From positions 558,001 through 622,000 of the forward strand of contig CAWIIX010000020.1 in assembly GCA_963836195.1 (NCBI GenBank): a stretch of 64,000 nucleotides of DNA, in the 5' to 3' direction. Both the position numbers and the translations under genes were made by a program. The DNA comes from Trebonia sp963836195 (GTDB lineage Bacteria > Actinomycetota > Actinomycetes > Streptosporangiales > Streptosporangiaceae). Each line of letters opens with the position of its first letter. Within the stretch, counting starts at the first letter, position 1. Below the pieces are notes generated by a model, which worked only from the letters and a program-made list of their open reading frames with translations, ran no database searches and was not told the DNA's origin. Below, piece after piece: positions 54,962 through 62,883 of this stretch.

Positions 54962-56258
54962 CGCGGCTCCCCTCGAGCGTGGCGCACACCCGAACAAAGG
55001 TGCGCCGTCTCGGACAGATTACAGCGACCAGGCCAACGCCGCCGCCGACGGCGCGGGCGAGGGCCCTCAGTCGGCCGAGCCTGACACCAGGTGCAGACCC
55101 GCTTCCATCAGCCGGAAGCCGAGCTGGCGAGCTGGTTTGTCGGTTCCGGTGCGCGACCGAGATCGGGAACACGCCGAAGCTGGTCAGCAGCAGCAGGCCC
55201 GACAGCCGGCCGAGCACGCTCGGCTGCGCCCAGCGCTGGAAGGCCGTGAGCGTCAGCACGTTGCCGAAGCCGTTCAGCACCCCGAGGGCCGCCATCGCCG
55301 CGGCGACCGCGAGGGTGGTGCCGACGTAAGGCGTGACCGCGAGGCAGGCCGACTCGGCCAGGAACGCGAGCGAGCCCACGATCGCGGGGCGTCGCAGCCG
55401 GCCAAGCGGCCCGGCGACGATGGTGCCGAGCAGCGCCCCGCCGCCGGAGGCGGCCAGCACGATCCCGTACCCGCTCGCGCCCGCGTGCAGCGGGCCGTGC
55501 ACCAGCGCGGGCAGCGCTACCTCGCTCTCGCCGCCGAGGCCGAAGTTGGCCGCGAGGTTGACCAGCAGGATGATCTGCAGCACCCGCTCCGACCGCAGCA
55601 GGCGGCCGAGCGCGGGCGCGGGCCCGGTCGGCGTCTCCGCGTCGGCTCCCGGCCTGGTCGGCCGCACTACCCGCACGCCTGCCAGCGTCACCGCCGAGAC
55701 GGCGAACGTGACCGCGTCCAGGCCGAACGCGAGGCAGGGGCCGGCCAGCAGCACGAGCGTGCCGCCGACGACCGGGCCGGCCAGCGTGGCCAGCTGCGTT
55801 CCGCTCGACGCGAGCGCGTTGCCCGCCTGGAGATCGTCGCCGGAAAGCAGGGTGGGGATGATCGAGAAAGACCCGGGCAGGAAGAGCCCCTCCCCGGCCC
55901 CGATCACGACCGCGATCGGCACCAGCACGACCGCCCGCGCAGGCCCGGTCGCGGCCGTCACCGCGAGGGCGGTGAGGGCAAGCGCGCGGACCGCGTCGGT
56001 CGCCATCATCACCGTCTGCGGCCGCCACCGGTCGCTCGCGTACCCGCCGACCGCGATCAGGGCGGTCCGCGGCACCCCGTAGGCGGCCAGCACGGTGCCG
56101 AGCAGCAGCACGCCGCCGTGGGTGGCGAGCACGTACCAGGGCAGCGCCACCGCGTAGCAGGCGTCGCCGACGTTGGAGGTGACCTGGCCGATGGTGAGCA
56201 GCCGGAACCCGCGGTGGCGGAGCGGGGCCAGCGCTCGCGGCGCGGCCAGCCTAGGCAT
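54954..56258 (-). CDS. MFS transporter
   Basis: 434 residues. It has the actinobacterial drug-efflux MFS pattern (RHRGFRLLTIGQVTSNVGDA, ACYAVALPWYVL, GGYASDRWRPQTVM, LPGSFSIIPTLLSGDDLQAGNA). Eleven or twelve hydrophobic segments are expected. After GVFPISVA the sequence (HRNRQTSSPARLPADG) is atypical, so a frame error around 55130 is possible, although the frame stays open to an 8-bp overlap with the phosphatase start. It begins 8 bp inside the ArsR gene. Confidence 0.82.
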   Translation of the reverse strand: MPRLAAPRALAPLRHRGFRLLTIGQVTSNVGDACYAVALPWYVLATHGGVLLLGTVLAAYGVPRTALIAVGGYASDRWRPQTVMMATDAVRALALTALAVTAATGPARAVVLVPIAVVIGAGEGLFLPGSFSIIPTLLSGDDLQAGNALASSGTQLATLAGPVVGGTLVLLAGPCLAFGLDAVTFAVSAVTLAGVRVVRPTRPGADAETPTGPAPALGRLLRSERVLQIILLVNLAANFGLGGESEVALPALVHGPLHAGASGYGIVLAASGGGALLGTIVAGPLGRLRRPAIVGSLAFLAESACLAVTPYVGTTLAVAAAMAALGVLNGFGNVLTLTAFQRWAQPSVLGRLSGLLLLTSFGVFPISVAHRNRQTSSPARLPADGSGSAPGVRLGRLRALARAVGGGVGLVAVICPRRRTFVRVCATLEGSRDA

Positions 56259-56910
56259 CGCCGGGCTCGCTGTCGGGCGGCGGCGGCGGAGCGATCGGGT
56301 GGGCGAGGATCAGCGCCTCCACCGGCACCGAGCCGGCCGGGCGCTTGGACGGGTCTTCCAGCCGCGCCTCCAGCCGGTCCCAGCGCATCAGCAGCGCGTG
56401 CACCTCGTCGCTGAACTGTGCAAGCTCCGGCGCGGTCAGGTAGAACAGGTACTGGCCGTCGACGGCCGCCTGCCGCCATTCCGGCGGGTACGACGCCTTC
56501 GTCGACCGCCAGGCCTCGTACCGGTCGAACTGGCGCTGGCGGAACATGCGGACCACGGCGTCGGAGGCTATTTCGGCCTCGGTGTCGCCACTGGGGCTGA
56601 AGGACATGCCGACGGAGGTCAGCCGCCACGGCCGGGACCGGCCGGTGCCCCCGCCCGCCTCTTCCACGAATCCGTACTTCGCCAGCTGGCGCAGGTGGAA
56701 CGAGCAGGTGGTGGCCGACTCGCCGATCCGCTCGCCGACCTGGGTGGCCGTCATCGCGCCGCCGAGCGCCAGCTCCTCGAACAGCGCGATCCGGACCGGA
56801 TGGGCCAGCGCCTTCAGAGTCCGCGCGTCGGTGATCTTCCGAACCTGCGGATCCGATCCGGGCTCGCCTTCGGGCGGCCGGGGCGTGGTCGCGGCATCAT
56901 CGCTAGACAT
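56251..56910 (-). CDS. ArsR-family winged-helix regulator with C-terminal extension
   Basis: 219 residues. The HTH has LKALAHPVRIALFEELA, TATQVGERIGESATTCSFHLRQLAKYGFV. The C-terminal half (about 110 residues) has no metal-binding Cys pair, so it is not a classical metal sensor. It is the first gene of the ArsR-MFS-PP2C operon and probably represses it through the CTCTCGA dyads upstream. Confidence 0.88.
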   Translation of the reverse strand: MSSDDAATTPRPPEGEPGSDPQVRKITDARTLKALAHPVRIALFEELALGGAMTATQVGERIGESATTCSFHLRQLAKYGFVEEAGGGTGRSRPWRLTSVGMSFSPSGDTEAEIASDAVVRMFRQRQFDRYEAWRSTKASYPPEWRQAAVDGQYLFYLTAPELAQFSDEVHALLMRWDRLEARLEDPSKRPAGSVPVEALILAHPIAPPPPPDSEPGDA

Positions 56911-56924
56911 GCCTCGATACTAAA

Positions 56925-56988
56925 CTCTCGAGAGATAATTATCAAGAGAAGACTCTCGACATCAAGTTGTCGAGAGGAAGTTCTCGAG
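56925..56988. promoter_or_regulatory. CTCTCGA dyad array upstream of the ArsR operon
   Basis: CTCTCGAGAG at 56925-56934 is a 10-bp palindrome. CTCTCGACA-N6-TGTCGAGAG at 56953-56976 has perfect 9-bp arms, and TTCTCGAG follows at 56981. The AT-rich sequence lies directly before the ArsR start. This is a strong candidate for an autoregulatory operator. Confidence 0.65.
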
Positions 56989-56997
56989 CGCGTGCCA

Positions 56998-57067
56998 GTG
57001 AGAGTCACCCCGGGTCCGTTCGGGAGAATCAAGATCTTGATCTCGAACGGTCCCAGGCGACTCTCAC
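56998..57067. repeat. Long palindromic repeat, complete copy 2
   Basis: GTGAGAGTC at 56998-57006 pairs with GACTCTCAC at 57059-57067. Inside, CCGTTCG pairs with CGAACGG, and the centre ATCAAGATCTTGAT is a perfect 14-bp palindrome. It shares GGGTCCGTTCG and AATCAA with copy 1. It lies between divergent genes, so it is not a simple terminator. Confidence 0.7.
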
Positions 57068-57109
57068 GGCTCGACGGCTCGGCTACGGCAGGGCTGCCAT
57101 GCTGATCGG

Positions 57110-57679
57110 GTGACCGAACTCGATCTCGATGCCCCGCTGTCCCGGACCGCCGCCTCGGCGGCGGTGGCGGGCATCGGCTGGCGGTACCTGCTGGGCGACC
57201 TGACGGTCTCGGTGCCGGTGCGATCGCTGGCGCACCGCATCGCCGCCGCCGTGGCCGGCCTCGGGCTGGCCGGGTCCGGCCGCACCTCGGCCGAGTCGCC
57301 GCGGCCGGTGCAGGCGCTGGAGGTGGCGATCGACGCGATCGACATCCCGGCGATCCAGCCGTTCTGGAAGGCGGTGCTCGGCTACGTCGACCAGTTCGAC
57401 GGGGACGACCCGTCGTACGCGATCGTCGATCCGGCCGGACAGCTGCCCGCCCTCTGGTTCCAGCAGATGGACGCGCCCCGGCCGCAGCGCAACCGGGTGC
57501 ATTTCGACCTCACGGTGGCGCACGACGAGGCCGAGCCCCGGGTCCGCGCCGCCCTCGCCGCCGGCGGGCGGCTGGTGGACGATTCGCACGCCCGGGCGTT
57601 CTGGGTGCTAGCCGACGCCGAGGGGAACGAGGTGTGCGTGTGCACCTGGGCCGACCGCGACGAGCGCGAGAGTAACTGA
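57110..57679 (+). CDS. VOC-family protein with N-terminal pterin-dehydratase-like segment
   Basis: 189 residues from GTG 57110. Residues of about 1-60 (LSRTAASAAVAGIGWRYLLGD) resemble 4a-hydroxytetrahydrobiopterin dehydratase-like domains that actinobacteria fuse to VOC domains. The rest is a glyoxalase/bleomycin-resistance fold (VAIDAIDIPAIQPFWKAVLGY, NRVHFDLTVAHDEAEPRV, WVLADAEGNEVCVCTW). The function is unknown; it could bind or modify a small molecule. Confidence 0.72.
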   Translation: MTELDLDAPLSRTAASAAVAGIGWRYLLGDLTVSVPVRSLAHRIAAAVAGLGLAGSGRTSAESPRPVQALEVAIDAIDIPAIQPFWKAVLGYVDQFDGDDPSYAIVDPAGQLPALWFQQMDAPRPQRNRVHFDLTVAHDEAEPRVRAALAAGGRLVDDSHARAFWVLADAEGNEVCVCTWADRDERESN

Positions 57680-57751
57680 GATGAAATGTCCGCGATGATT
57701 TCCTATTGTTCCCTCAGTCAGGTACCTGAGACCCCCTGAAGGAGAGCGCTC

Positions 57752-58639
57752 ATGAGCCCCGCTGACATCGACACCCGCGAGTTCTACACCCGGTCGGCCC
57801 CGATGACCTCGGTGGGGGAGCAGGCACCCCTGGTCAAGGCGCTGCCGGGCGATCCCGGCGCGCTCGCAGGGGTGCTGCACGGGCTGGTGATCCACGAGCA
57901 CATGACCGGCGGCTACGGGGTGACGCTGGCCGACGCGGACCGCTGGACCGTGCACGTCCGCCCGGCCGCCGACCTGCTGGCGGAGATCGTCAAGCGCGAT
58001 CCGCGGCCGCTCGACCAGGCGCGGTCGCCGCAGGGGCGGCTGCCGGGCAACTGCCGGCACTTCACCGTGCTTGAGGCGGCCATGCTCCGCGCGCACGGGA
58101 CCCCCGCCCGGGCCCGCTGCGGGTTCGGCGGGTACTTCGGAACCGGCTGGTTCGAGGACCACTGGGTGACCGAGTACTGGGACTCCGGGCAGCAGCGCTG
58201 GCGGCTGCTCGACGCGCAGATCGACGACGTCCAGCAGGGCTGGTTCCACACCGAGTTCGACCTCACCGACGTGCCCAGGGACCAGTTCCTGGTCGGCGGG
58301 GAGGCGTGGCGGCGGTTCCGGGCGGGCGAGGCCGACCCGGCGAAGTTCGGGCTCAGCCAGCTGCCGGAGGCCGGCGACTGGTGGATCGCCGGCAACCTGA
58401 TGCGCGACGGCGCCGCCTTGCTCAACATCGAGCTGCTGCCCTGGGACTGCTGGGGCGCGATGCCGACGCCGGCCGACCCGATCGGCGAGGAACTGGCCGC
58501 GCTGTTCGACCGGGTGGCGGAGGTGACCCTGGCCCCCGATGACCACCTGGCCGAGCTGCGAGAGCTGTACTCCGACGAGCGGCTGCGGGTCCCGGCGACG
58601 GTCCGCAACGCCCTCCGCAACCGCGAGGAGCCGCTCTAA
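57752..58639 (+). CDS. Transglutaminase-like protein
   Basis: 295 residues; GGAGAG precedes ATG 57752. A papain-like transglutaminase core is suggested by Cys in GNCRHFTVLEAAMLRAHG, His in DHWVTEYWD and Asp in WRLLDAQID. It lacks a signal peptide. Many actinobacteria encode this cytosolic family with no known substrate; a peptidase or acyl-transfer role is possible. Its end overlaps the convergent methyltransferase gene by 4 bp. Confidence 0.7.
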   Translation: MSPADIDTREFYTRSAPMTSVGEQAPLVKALPGDPGALAGVLHGLVIHEHMTGGYGVTLADADRWTVHVRPAADLLAEIVKRDPRPLDQARSPQGRLPGNCRHFTVLEAAMLRAHGTPARARCGFGGYFGTGWFEDHWVTEYWDSGQQRWRLLDAQIDDVQQGWFHTEFDLTDVPRDQFLVGGEAWRRFRAGEADPAKFGLSQLPEAGDWWIAGNLMRDGAALLNIELLPWDCWGAMPTPADPIGEELAALFDRVAEVTLAPDDHLAELRELYSDERLRVPATVRNALRNREEPL

Positions 58640-59271
58640 ACCCGCGTGACCGTCGCGAGCCAGGCGGGGGCGCCGTGGTCATCGTGGAAGCGGGTGCGCA
58701 CCCGGTCCGCCTCGATGCCGGCGACGTGCCACCCGCTGCCGGGGCCGAACGGCGCCGCCAGCTCGTCCCGGCTGACCGGGTGCGGCCCGGTATCGGGGCC
58801 GACGTCGCTGAAGCACAGCACGTAGAGGGTGGCGTCGCTCCCGGTCACCGAGGCGAGGCTGGCCACGTACTCGGGCCGCTCGTCGCCGTCGAACGAGTGG
58901 AACAGCCCGCAGTCGAGCACCGTGTCGAACCGGCGCCCCAGCCGCTCCAGCCGCAGCGCGTCGGCCCAGGCGAACTCGGCCTTGATCCCGCGCTCGGCGG
59001 CCTTCTCCCGGGCCATCGTCAGGGCCGTCTCGGCCACGTCGACGCCGAGCACCGGCAGGTCGAGCGCGGCGACCAGCAGCGAGTTCTCGCCCGTCCCGCA
59101 GCCCGCGTCGAGCACCGAGCCGGTGAAGGCGCCTTCCAGCGCCAGCCGGGCCACGGCCGGCTGCGGCCGGCCGACGTCCCAGGGGGCGGGGCCGTCGTAG
59201 TAGGACGCGTCCCAGGGCCGTCCCGACATCCGTTCGTGGCTGGTCGGCGGCAGGCCGACGTCCGGCCTCAT
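58636..59271 (-). CDS. Class I SAM-dependent methyltransferase
   Basis: 211 residues. Motif I is SVLDAGCGTGENSLLVAAL, motif II VLGVDVAETAL, and motif IV DTVLDCGLFHSF. It resembles thiopurine/tellurite-resistance-type small methyltransferases. The start overlaps the preceding SnoaL-like gene (ATGA), so the two are co-translated and may modify the same small molecule. Confidence 0.82.
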   Translation of the reverse strand: MRPDVGLPPTSHERMSGRPWDASYYDGPAPWDVGRPQPAVARLALEGAFTGSVLDAGCGTGENSLLVAALDLPVLGVDVAETALTMAREKAAERGIKAEFAWADALRLERLGRRFDTVLDCGLFHSFDGDERPEYVASLASVTGSDATLYVLCFSDVGPDTGPHPVSRDELAAPFGPGSGWHVAGIEADRVRTRFHDDHGAPAWLATVTRV

Positions 59272-59678
59272 GTGAGGCCCAGCTGCTGGAGGATGCCGAG
59301 TTCGTCGGTTGAGCCCCAGCGATCGGACGCCTTGCCGTTGCGGAAGCCGAGGACTTGGACGTTGCGCACCGTGAAGCGCTTGCCGGTCGGCGCGTGGCCG
59401 AGGAACTCGCCGGTGTGGGTGCCCGAGAGGTTCATGATCGTGATGAGCCGGGTCGGGGTGGCGATCGTCTCGATCACGTCGCGCTCGATGTCGGTGAACG
59501 ACTTGCCGAACTGCTCCCAGAACCAGGCCGGGCCGGTCGGGCCGGCGGGCTGCCCCGCGGCCGGGTCGTGGTCGGTGAAGTCGGCGTCGTACCTGTCCTC
59601 GATCGGCAGCGATGAATCGCGCATGCGGGCGAACGCGTCAAGGGCTGCCCGGCCGCCTGCTGCTATCTCGGTCGCCAC
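59268..59678 (-). CDS. SnoaL-like ester cyclase / polyketide-cyclase fold protein
   Basis: 136 residues from GTG 59678 with AGGAGG 6 nt upstream. The SnoaL/NTF2-like fold is indicated by DRYDADFTDHDPAAGQP, GPAWFWEQFGKSFTDIE, GEFLGHAPTGKRFTVR and RWGSTDELGILQQLG. The family contains cyclases and hydrolases acting on small ligands. It is coupled to the methyltransferase. Confidence 0.78.
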   Translation of the reverse strand: MATEIAAGGRAALDAFARMRDSSLPIEDRYDADFTDHDPAAGQPAGPTGPAWFWEQFGKSFTDIERDVIETIATPTRLITIMNLSGTHTGEFLGHAPTGKRFTVRNVQVLGFRNGKASDRWGSTDELGILQQLGLT

Positions 59679-59788
59679 TGGTGTCCTCCTGTCCGGGGGC
59701 AACGCATAGTCACCTCTTGTCTACACCTCGGTATGCGGGAGCCCAACGCCGGCTGCCTCCGGGTCGCCGCGCGAGGCGCCGGTCTGAT

Positions 59789-59814
59789 TTAATAAATGAA
59801 GACGCATTTATTAA
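59789..59814. promoter_or_regulatory. Perfect operator upstream of the TetR gene
   Basis: TTAATAAATG-AAGACG-CATTTATTAA has flawless 10-bp arms in otherwise very GC-rich DNA and ends 8 bp before the TetR ATG. The position implies autorepression and, through ATGA coupling, control of the SDR gene. Confidence 0.8.
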
Positions 59815-59822
59815 TTGGAGGG

Positions 59823-60452
59823 ATGATGGCGGCGGGACGTCCACGGGGGATCGACGACGCGGCGATCCTGCGGGCGACGGTCGACGTGATCGGCCGGGTC
59901 GGTCCGGTGGGCCTCACCCTGGCCGCCGTGGCCGGCGAGGTCGGATTGGTGCCGGGCACGCTCGTTCAGCGGTTCGGCTCCAAACGCGGCCTGCTGCTGG
60001 CGCTGGCCGAACGCGCGGCCTCGCACGCGGACGCGGACGCGCTGCTCGCGCGGGTGCGGGCCGAGCACGAGTCGGCCCTGTCGGCGCTGGCGGCGCTGAT
60101 CGTGACGCCGATGGCGTCGATGGCCACCCCGGAGACGTTCGCCCATCATCTGGCGTTTCTGTGCATCGACCTCACCGACCCGGAGTTCCGCGCGCACGCC
60201 TTGGCGATCCACCAGGCTCAGGGCCGGGCGGTCGAGGCGCTGCTCACGGAGTGTCTGCTGGCGGGCGACCTCCGCCCGGGCACGGACGTGGCCGCCCTGG
60301 TCGGGTCCGTCCAGGCGATCGCCTCCGGGGCCGGCCTGGTCTGGGCCCTCGACCGCCAGGGCAGCCTCGAGCAGCGGCTGCGGCAGGCGCTTGACCGCGT
60401 GCTGTCCCCGCATCTTCGCGCCCACCCCCGCGACGACCTGGAGGAATCATGA
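59823..60452 (+). CDS. TetR-family transcriptional regulator
   Basis: 209 residues from ATG 59823 (or 59826), preceded by GGAGGG; an upstream ATG at 59796 lies inside the operator and is rejected. The N-terminal HTH is GLTLAAVAGEVGLVPGTLVQRFGSKRGLL. The ligand-binding helical domain follows. It ends in an ATGA overlap with the SDR gene and is probably induced by that enzyme's substrate. Confidence 0.88.
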   Translation: MMAAGRPRGIDDAAILRATVDVIGRVGPVGLTLAAVAGEVGLVPGTLVQRFGSKRGLLLALAERAASHADADALLARVRAEHESALSALAALIVTPMASMATPETFAHHLAFLCIDLTDPEFRAHALAIHQAQGRAVEALLTECLLAGDLRPGTDVAALVGSVQAIASGAGLVWALDRQGSLEQRLRQALDRVLSPHLRAHPRDDLEES

Positions 60453-61360
60453 CCCACGATCCGCGACCGCTGGCCGCGGCGGTGGCGCTGGTCGCCGGCG
60501 GCACCCGAGGCGGCGGACGGGGCATCGCCGTCGAGCTCGGGGCGGCCGGCGCGACCGTCTACGTCACCGGCCGCAGCAGTTCGGCCGGACGCTCCGACCT
60601 GGACCGCCCGGAAACCATCGAGCAGACCGCCGCCGCGGTCACCGCCGCCGGCGGACGGGGCATCCCCGTCCGCACCGACCACAGCCTCCCCGACGAGGTC
60701 CGCGCGTTGACCGACCGGATCGCGGCCGAGCAGAACGGGCGGCTCGACCTCCTGGTCAACTGCGTCTGGGGCGGGGATGCACTGACCGATTGGGAGCATC
60801 CGCTCTGGGAGCAGGACCTCGAGGCCGGGCTCCGGCTGGTCCGGCAGGCGGTCGAGACCCACGTGATCACCAGCCGGTTCGCGCTCCCGCTGCTGGTCGC
60901 GCGGAACAGCGGTCTGGTCGTGGAGGTCACCGACGGCAATACCGCCCGCTACCGCGGCACGTTCTTCTACGACCTCGCCAAGTCGGCGGTGATCCGCCTG
61001 GCGGTGGCTCAGGCCGCCGAGCTGAAACCGCACGGCGTCGCGGCGGTGGCGATCACCCCCGGCTTCCTGCGCTCGGAGGCCATGCTCGAGAACTTCGGGG
61101 TGTCCGAGGCCAACTGGCGTGACGGCGCGGCCGCAGATCCGGACTTCGCCTACTCGGAGACCCCGGCCTACCTGGGACGGGCGGTCGCCGCGCTGGCCGC
61201 CGACCCGGACGTGATGGCCAAGACCGGTCGGGCGCTGGCCACCTGGGGCCTGTACCGGGAGTACGGGTTCACCGACGCCGACGGCACCCAGCCCGACTGG
61301 GCCGCCCACTGGGCCAGCGCGCTGGCGGAGACGCACGGGCCGCTCGGCGACCCACTCTGA
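60449..61360 (+). CDS. Short-chain dehydrogenase/reductase
   Basis: 303 residues. The cofactor motif is VAGGTRGGGRGIAVELG with TGRSSSAGRS next, which suggests NADP preference. LVNCVWGG is the NNAG-equivalent, and the catalytic Tyr/Lys pair is in FYDLAKSAV. A C-terminal extension beyond 250 residues is longer than classical SDRs. It reduces or oxidises an unknown carbonyl compound. It is operonic with TetR. Confidence 0.88.
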   Translation: MTHDPRPLAAAVALVAGGTRGGGRGIAVELGAAGATVYVTGRSSSAGRSDLDRPETIEQTAAAVTAAGGRGIPVRTDHSLPDEVRALTDRIAAEQNGRLDLLVNCVWGGDALTDWEHPLWEQDLEAGLRLVRQAVETHVITSRFALPLLVARNSGLVVEVTDGNTARYRGTFFYDLAKSAVIRLAVAQAAELKPHGVAAVAITPGFLRSEAMLENFGVSEANWRDGAAADPDFAYSETPAYLGRAVAALAADPDVMAKTGRALATWGLYREYGFTDADGTQPDWAAHWASALAETHGPLGDPL

Positions 61361-61389
61361 CCATCGAGGACGGGAACACCCGCACGGGG

Positions 61390-61788
61390 TCAGAGGCCGT
61401 ATTTCGCCTTCGCCTCCGGGGTGACCGGGGTGAACAGGTTGACCAGCCCGCCGTCGGGGTCGCGCAGGATCATCGAGCGGTTGCCCCACGGCATGTCGGT
61501 CGGCTCAAGCACGATCTCGACGGCCAGCGCGGCGATGCGTTCTCTGACCGTGTCGACGTCGTCGACGCGCAGCTCGACGATGGCAGAGTGGTTCTGGCCG
61601 GGGGCCGGGGCGGCGTCCCCGAGGACGGCCACGGTCGCCGGGGCGCCGATCGCGATGGTCCCGGCCGGGGTCCGCAGTTCCGCGAAGACGGGGACGGGCC
61701 GTGCGACGGGGAGGCCGGTCACCTGCTCCCAGAAGGCCGCGAGGCGCTCGACGTCGCTGGTGATCATACGGACGGAAACGAATTCCAT
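61390..61788 (-). CDS. VOC-family (glyoxalase-like) protein
   Basis: 132 residues. Single VOC fold: FVSVRMITSDVERLAAFWEQVTG, HSAIVELRVDDVDTVRERI, PWGNRSMILRDPDGGLVNLF. It is divergent from a WYL regulator, separated by 83 bp, and may be its target. It is possibly a resistance or dioxygenase-like protein, but no metal set is certain. Confidence 0.8.
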   Translation of the reverse strand: MEFVSVRMITSDVERLAAFWEQVTGLPVARPVPVFAELRTPAGTIAIGAPATVAVLGDAAPAPGQNHSAIVELRVDDVDTVRERIAALAVEIVLEPTDMPWGNRSMILRDPDGGLVNLFTPVTPEAKAKYGL

Positions 61789-61871
61789 GACAGTTCCTTT
61801 CGGGTCGGTGTGACCGACGTTAGAGTAGATACTGGACAGAATCCGTCCGCTATCTCGGAGAGGTCTTCCGC

Positions 61872-62846
61872 ATGGCCAAGCCGCTCGCCCGTGTCCTGGC
61901 GCTGCTGGACATCCTCCAGACGGGCGGCACGCGAACCCAGCGGGAGCTCTCTCAGCGGCTGGGGGTCGACGAGCGGACCGTCCGGCGCTATGTCGACCAC
62001 CTGGTGGATCTCGACGTTCCGGTCGAATCCGTCCGCGGGAGGTACGGCGGCTACCGGCTCGCGCCCGGCTACCGGATGCCGCCGCTCATGCTCACCGACG
62101 CCGAGGCGGTCGCGGTGCTCCTCGGCCTCACCGGCGCGCGGCGCGCGGCCCTGGATCCGGACGCCGCCGTCGCCGTTGAGAGCGCGGAGGCCAAGGTGCG
62201 GCGGGTGCTGCCCCGCGCGCTCGCCGCCCGGCTGGCCGCGCTGTCCGCGGCGACCTCCTTCGCGGACGACGGCCGCAGCGCGGTGACCCCGGAGACGGGA
62301 ATTCTGCTCGCCGTGGCCGGGGCCGTCGTCGGGCGTCAGCCGCTCGCCATCCGGTACACCGACGGGAACGACCGGGCGAGCGAGCGGGTGCTGCAGCCCT
62401 ATGGCGTTGTCGCCCTCGAGGGACGGTGGTACGCCACCGGCTTGGACTCGCGCAGCGGTGCGGTCCGCTCCTTCCGGCTGGACCGGATCACCCGCGTTGC
62501 CGTTCAGGACGGGCAGTTCCAGGTACCGGCCGGGTTCGACCCGGCGCACGTGGTCACCGAGGCAGTCTCCGGGGCGTCATATCCGCACGCGGTCTCGGTG
62601 CGGATCCACGGCAGCGAGCGGGCAGTGCGGATGCGGATGCGGATGCCGGGACCGGCTACGGTCATCGACCAGGTTGAGGGGGAACCTGGGTGGCTGCGGG
62701 TGCGATGGCGGGTCGAACGTCTCGACTGGGTCCCGTCCGTCCTGGCCGGCCTCGGCCTCCCGTTCGTCATCGAGGAGCCTGACGAGCTGAAAGACCAAAT
62801 GCGCGCGCTGGCCGGGCAACTCGCGTCGTGGGCCGAAGCGCGGTGA
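61872..62846 (+). CDS. YafY-type HTH-WYL transcriptional regulator
   Basis: 324 residues. N-terminal HTH_11 (RVLALLDILQTGGTRTQREL, GVDERTVRRYVDHLVDL) and a WYL domain (LQPYGVVALEGRWYATGLDSR, RSFRLDRI) with a WCX C-terminal extension. WYL domains bind nucleic acid or nucleotide ligands and regulate stress and defence genes. No defence genes are adjacent. The divergent VOC gene is the likely target. Confidence 0.88.
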   Translation: MAKPLARVLALLDILQTGGTRTQRELSQRLGVDERTVRRYVDHLVDLDVPVESVRGRYGGYRLAPGYRMPPLMLTDAEAVAVLLGLTGARRAALDPDAAVAVESAEAKVRRVLPRALAARLAALSAATSFADDGRSAVTPETGILLAVAGAVVGRQPLAIRYTDGNDRASERVLQPYGVVALEGRWYATGLDSRSGAVRSFRLDRITRVAVQDGQFQVPAGFDPAHVVTEAVSGASYPHAVSVRIHGSERAVRMRMRMPGPATVIDQVEGEPGWLRVRWRVERLDWVPSVLAGLGLPFVIEEPDELKDQMRALAGQLASWAEAR

Positions 62847-62883
62847 ACGACGGCCGCGAGCCTGCGGCCATGGCGCTGAACCG

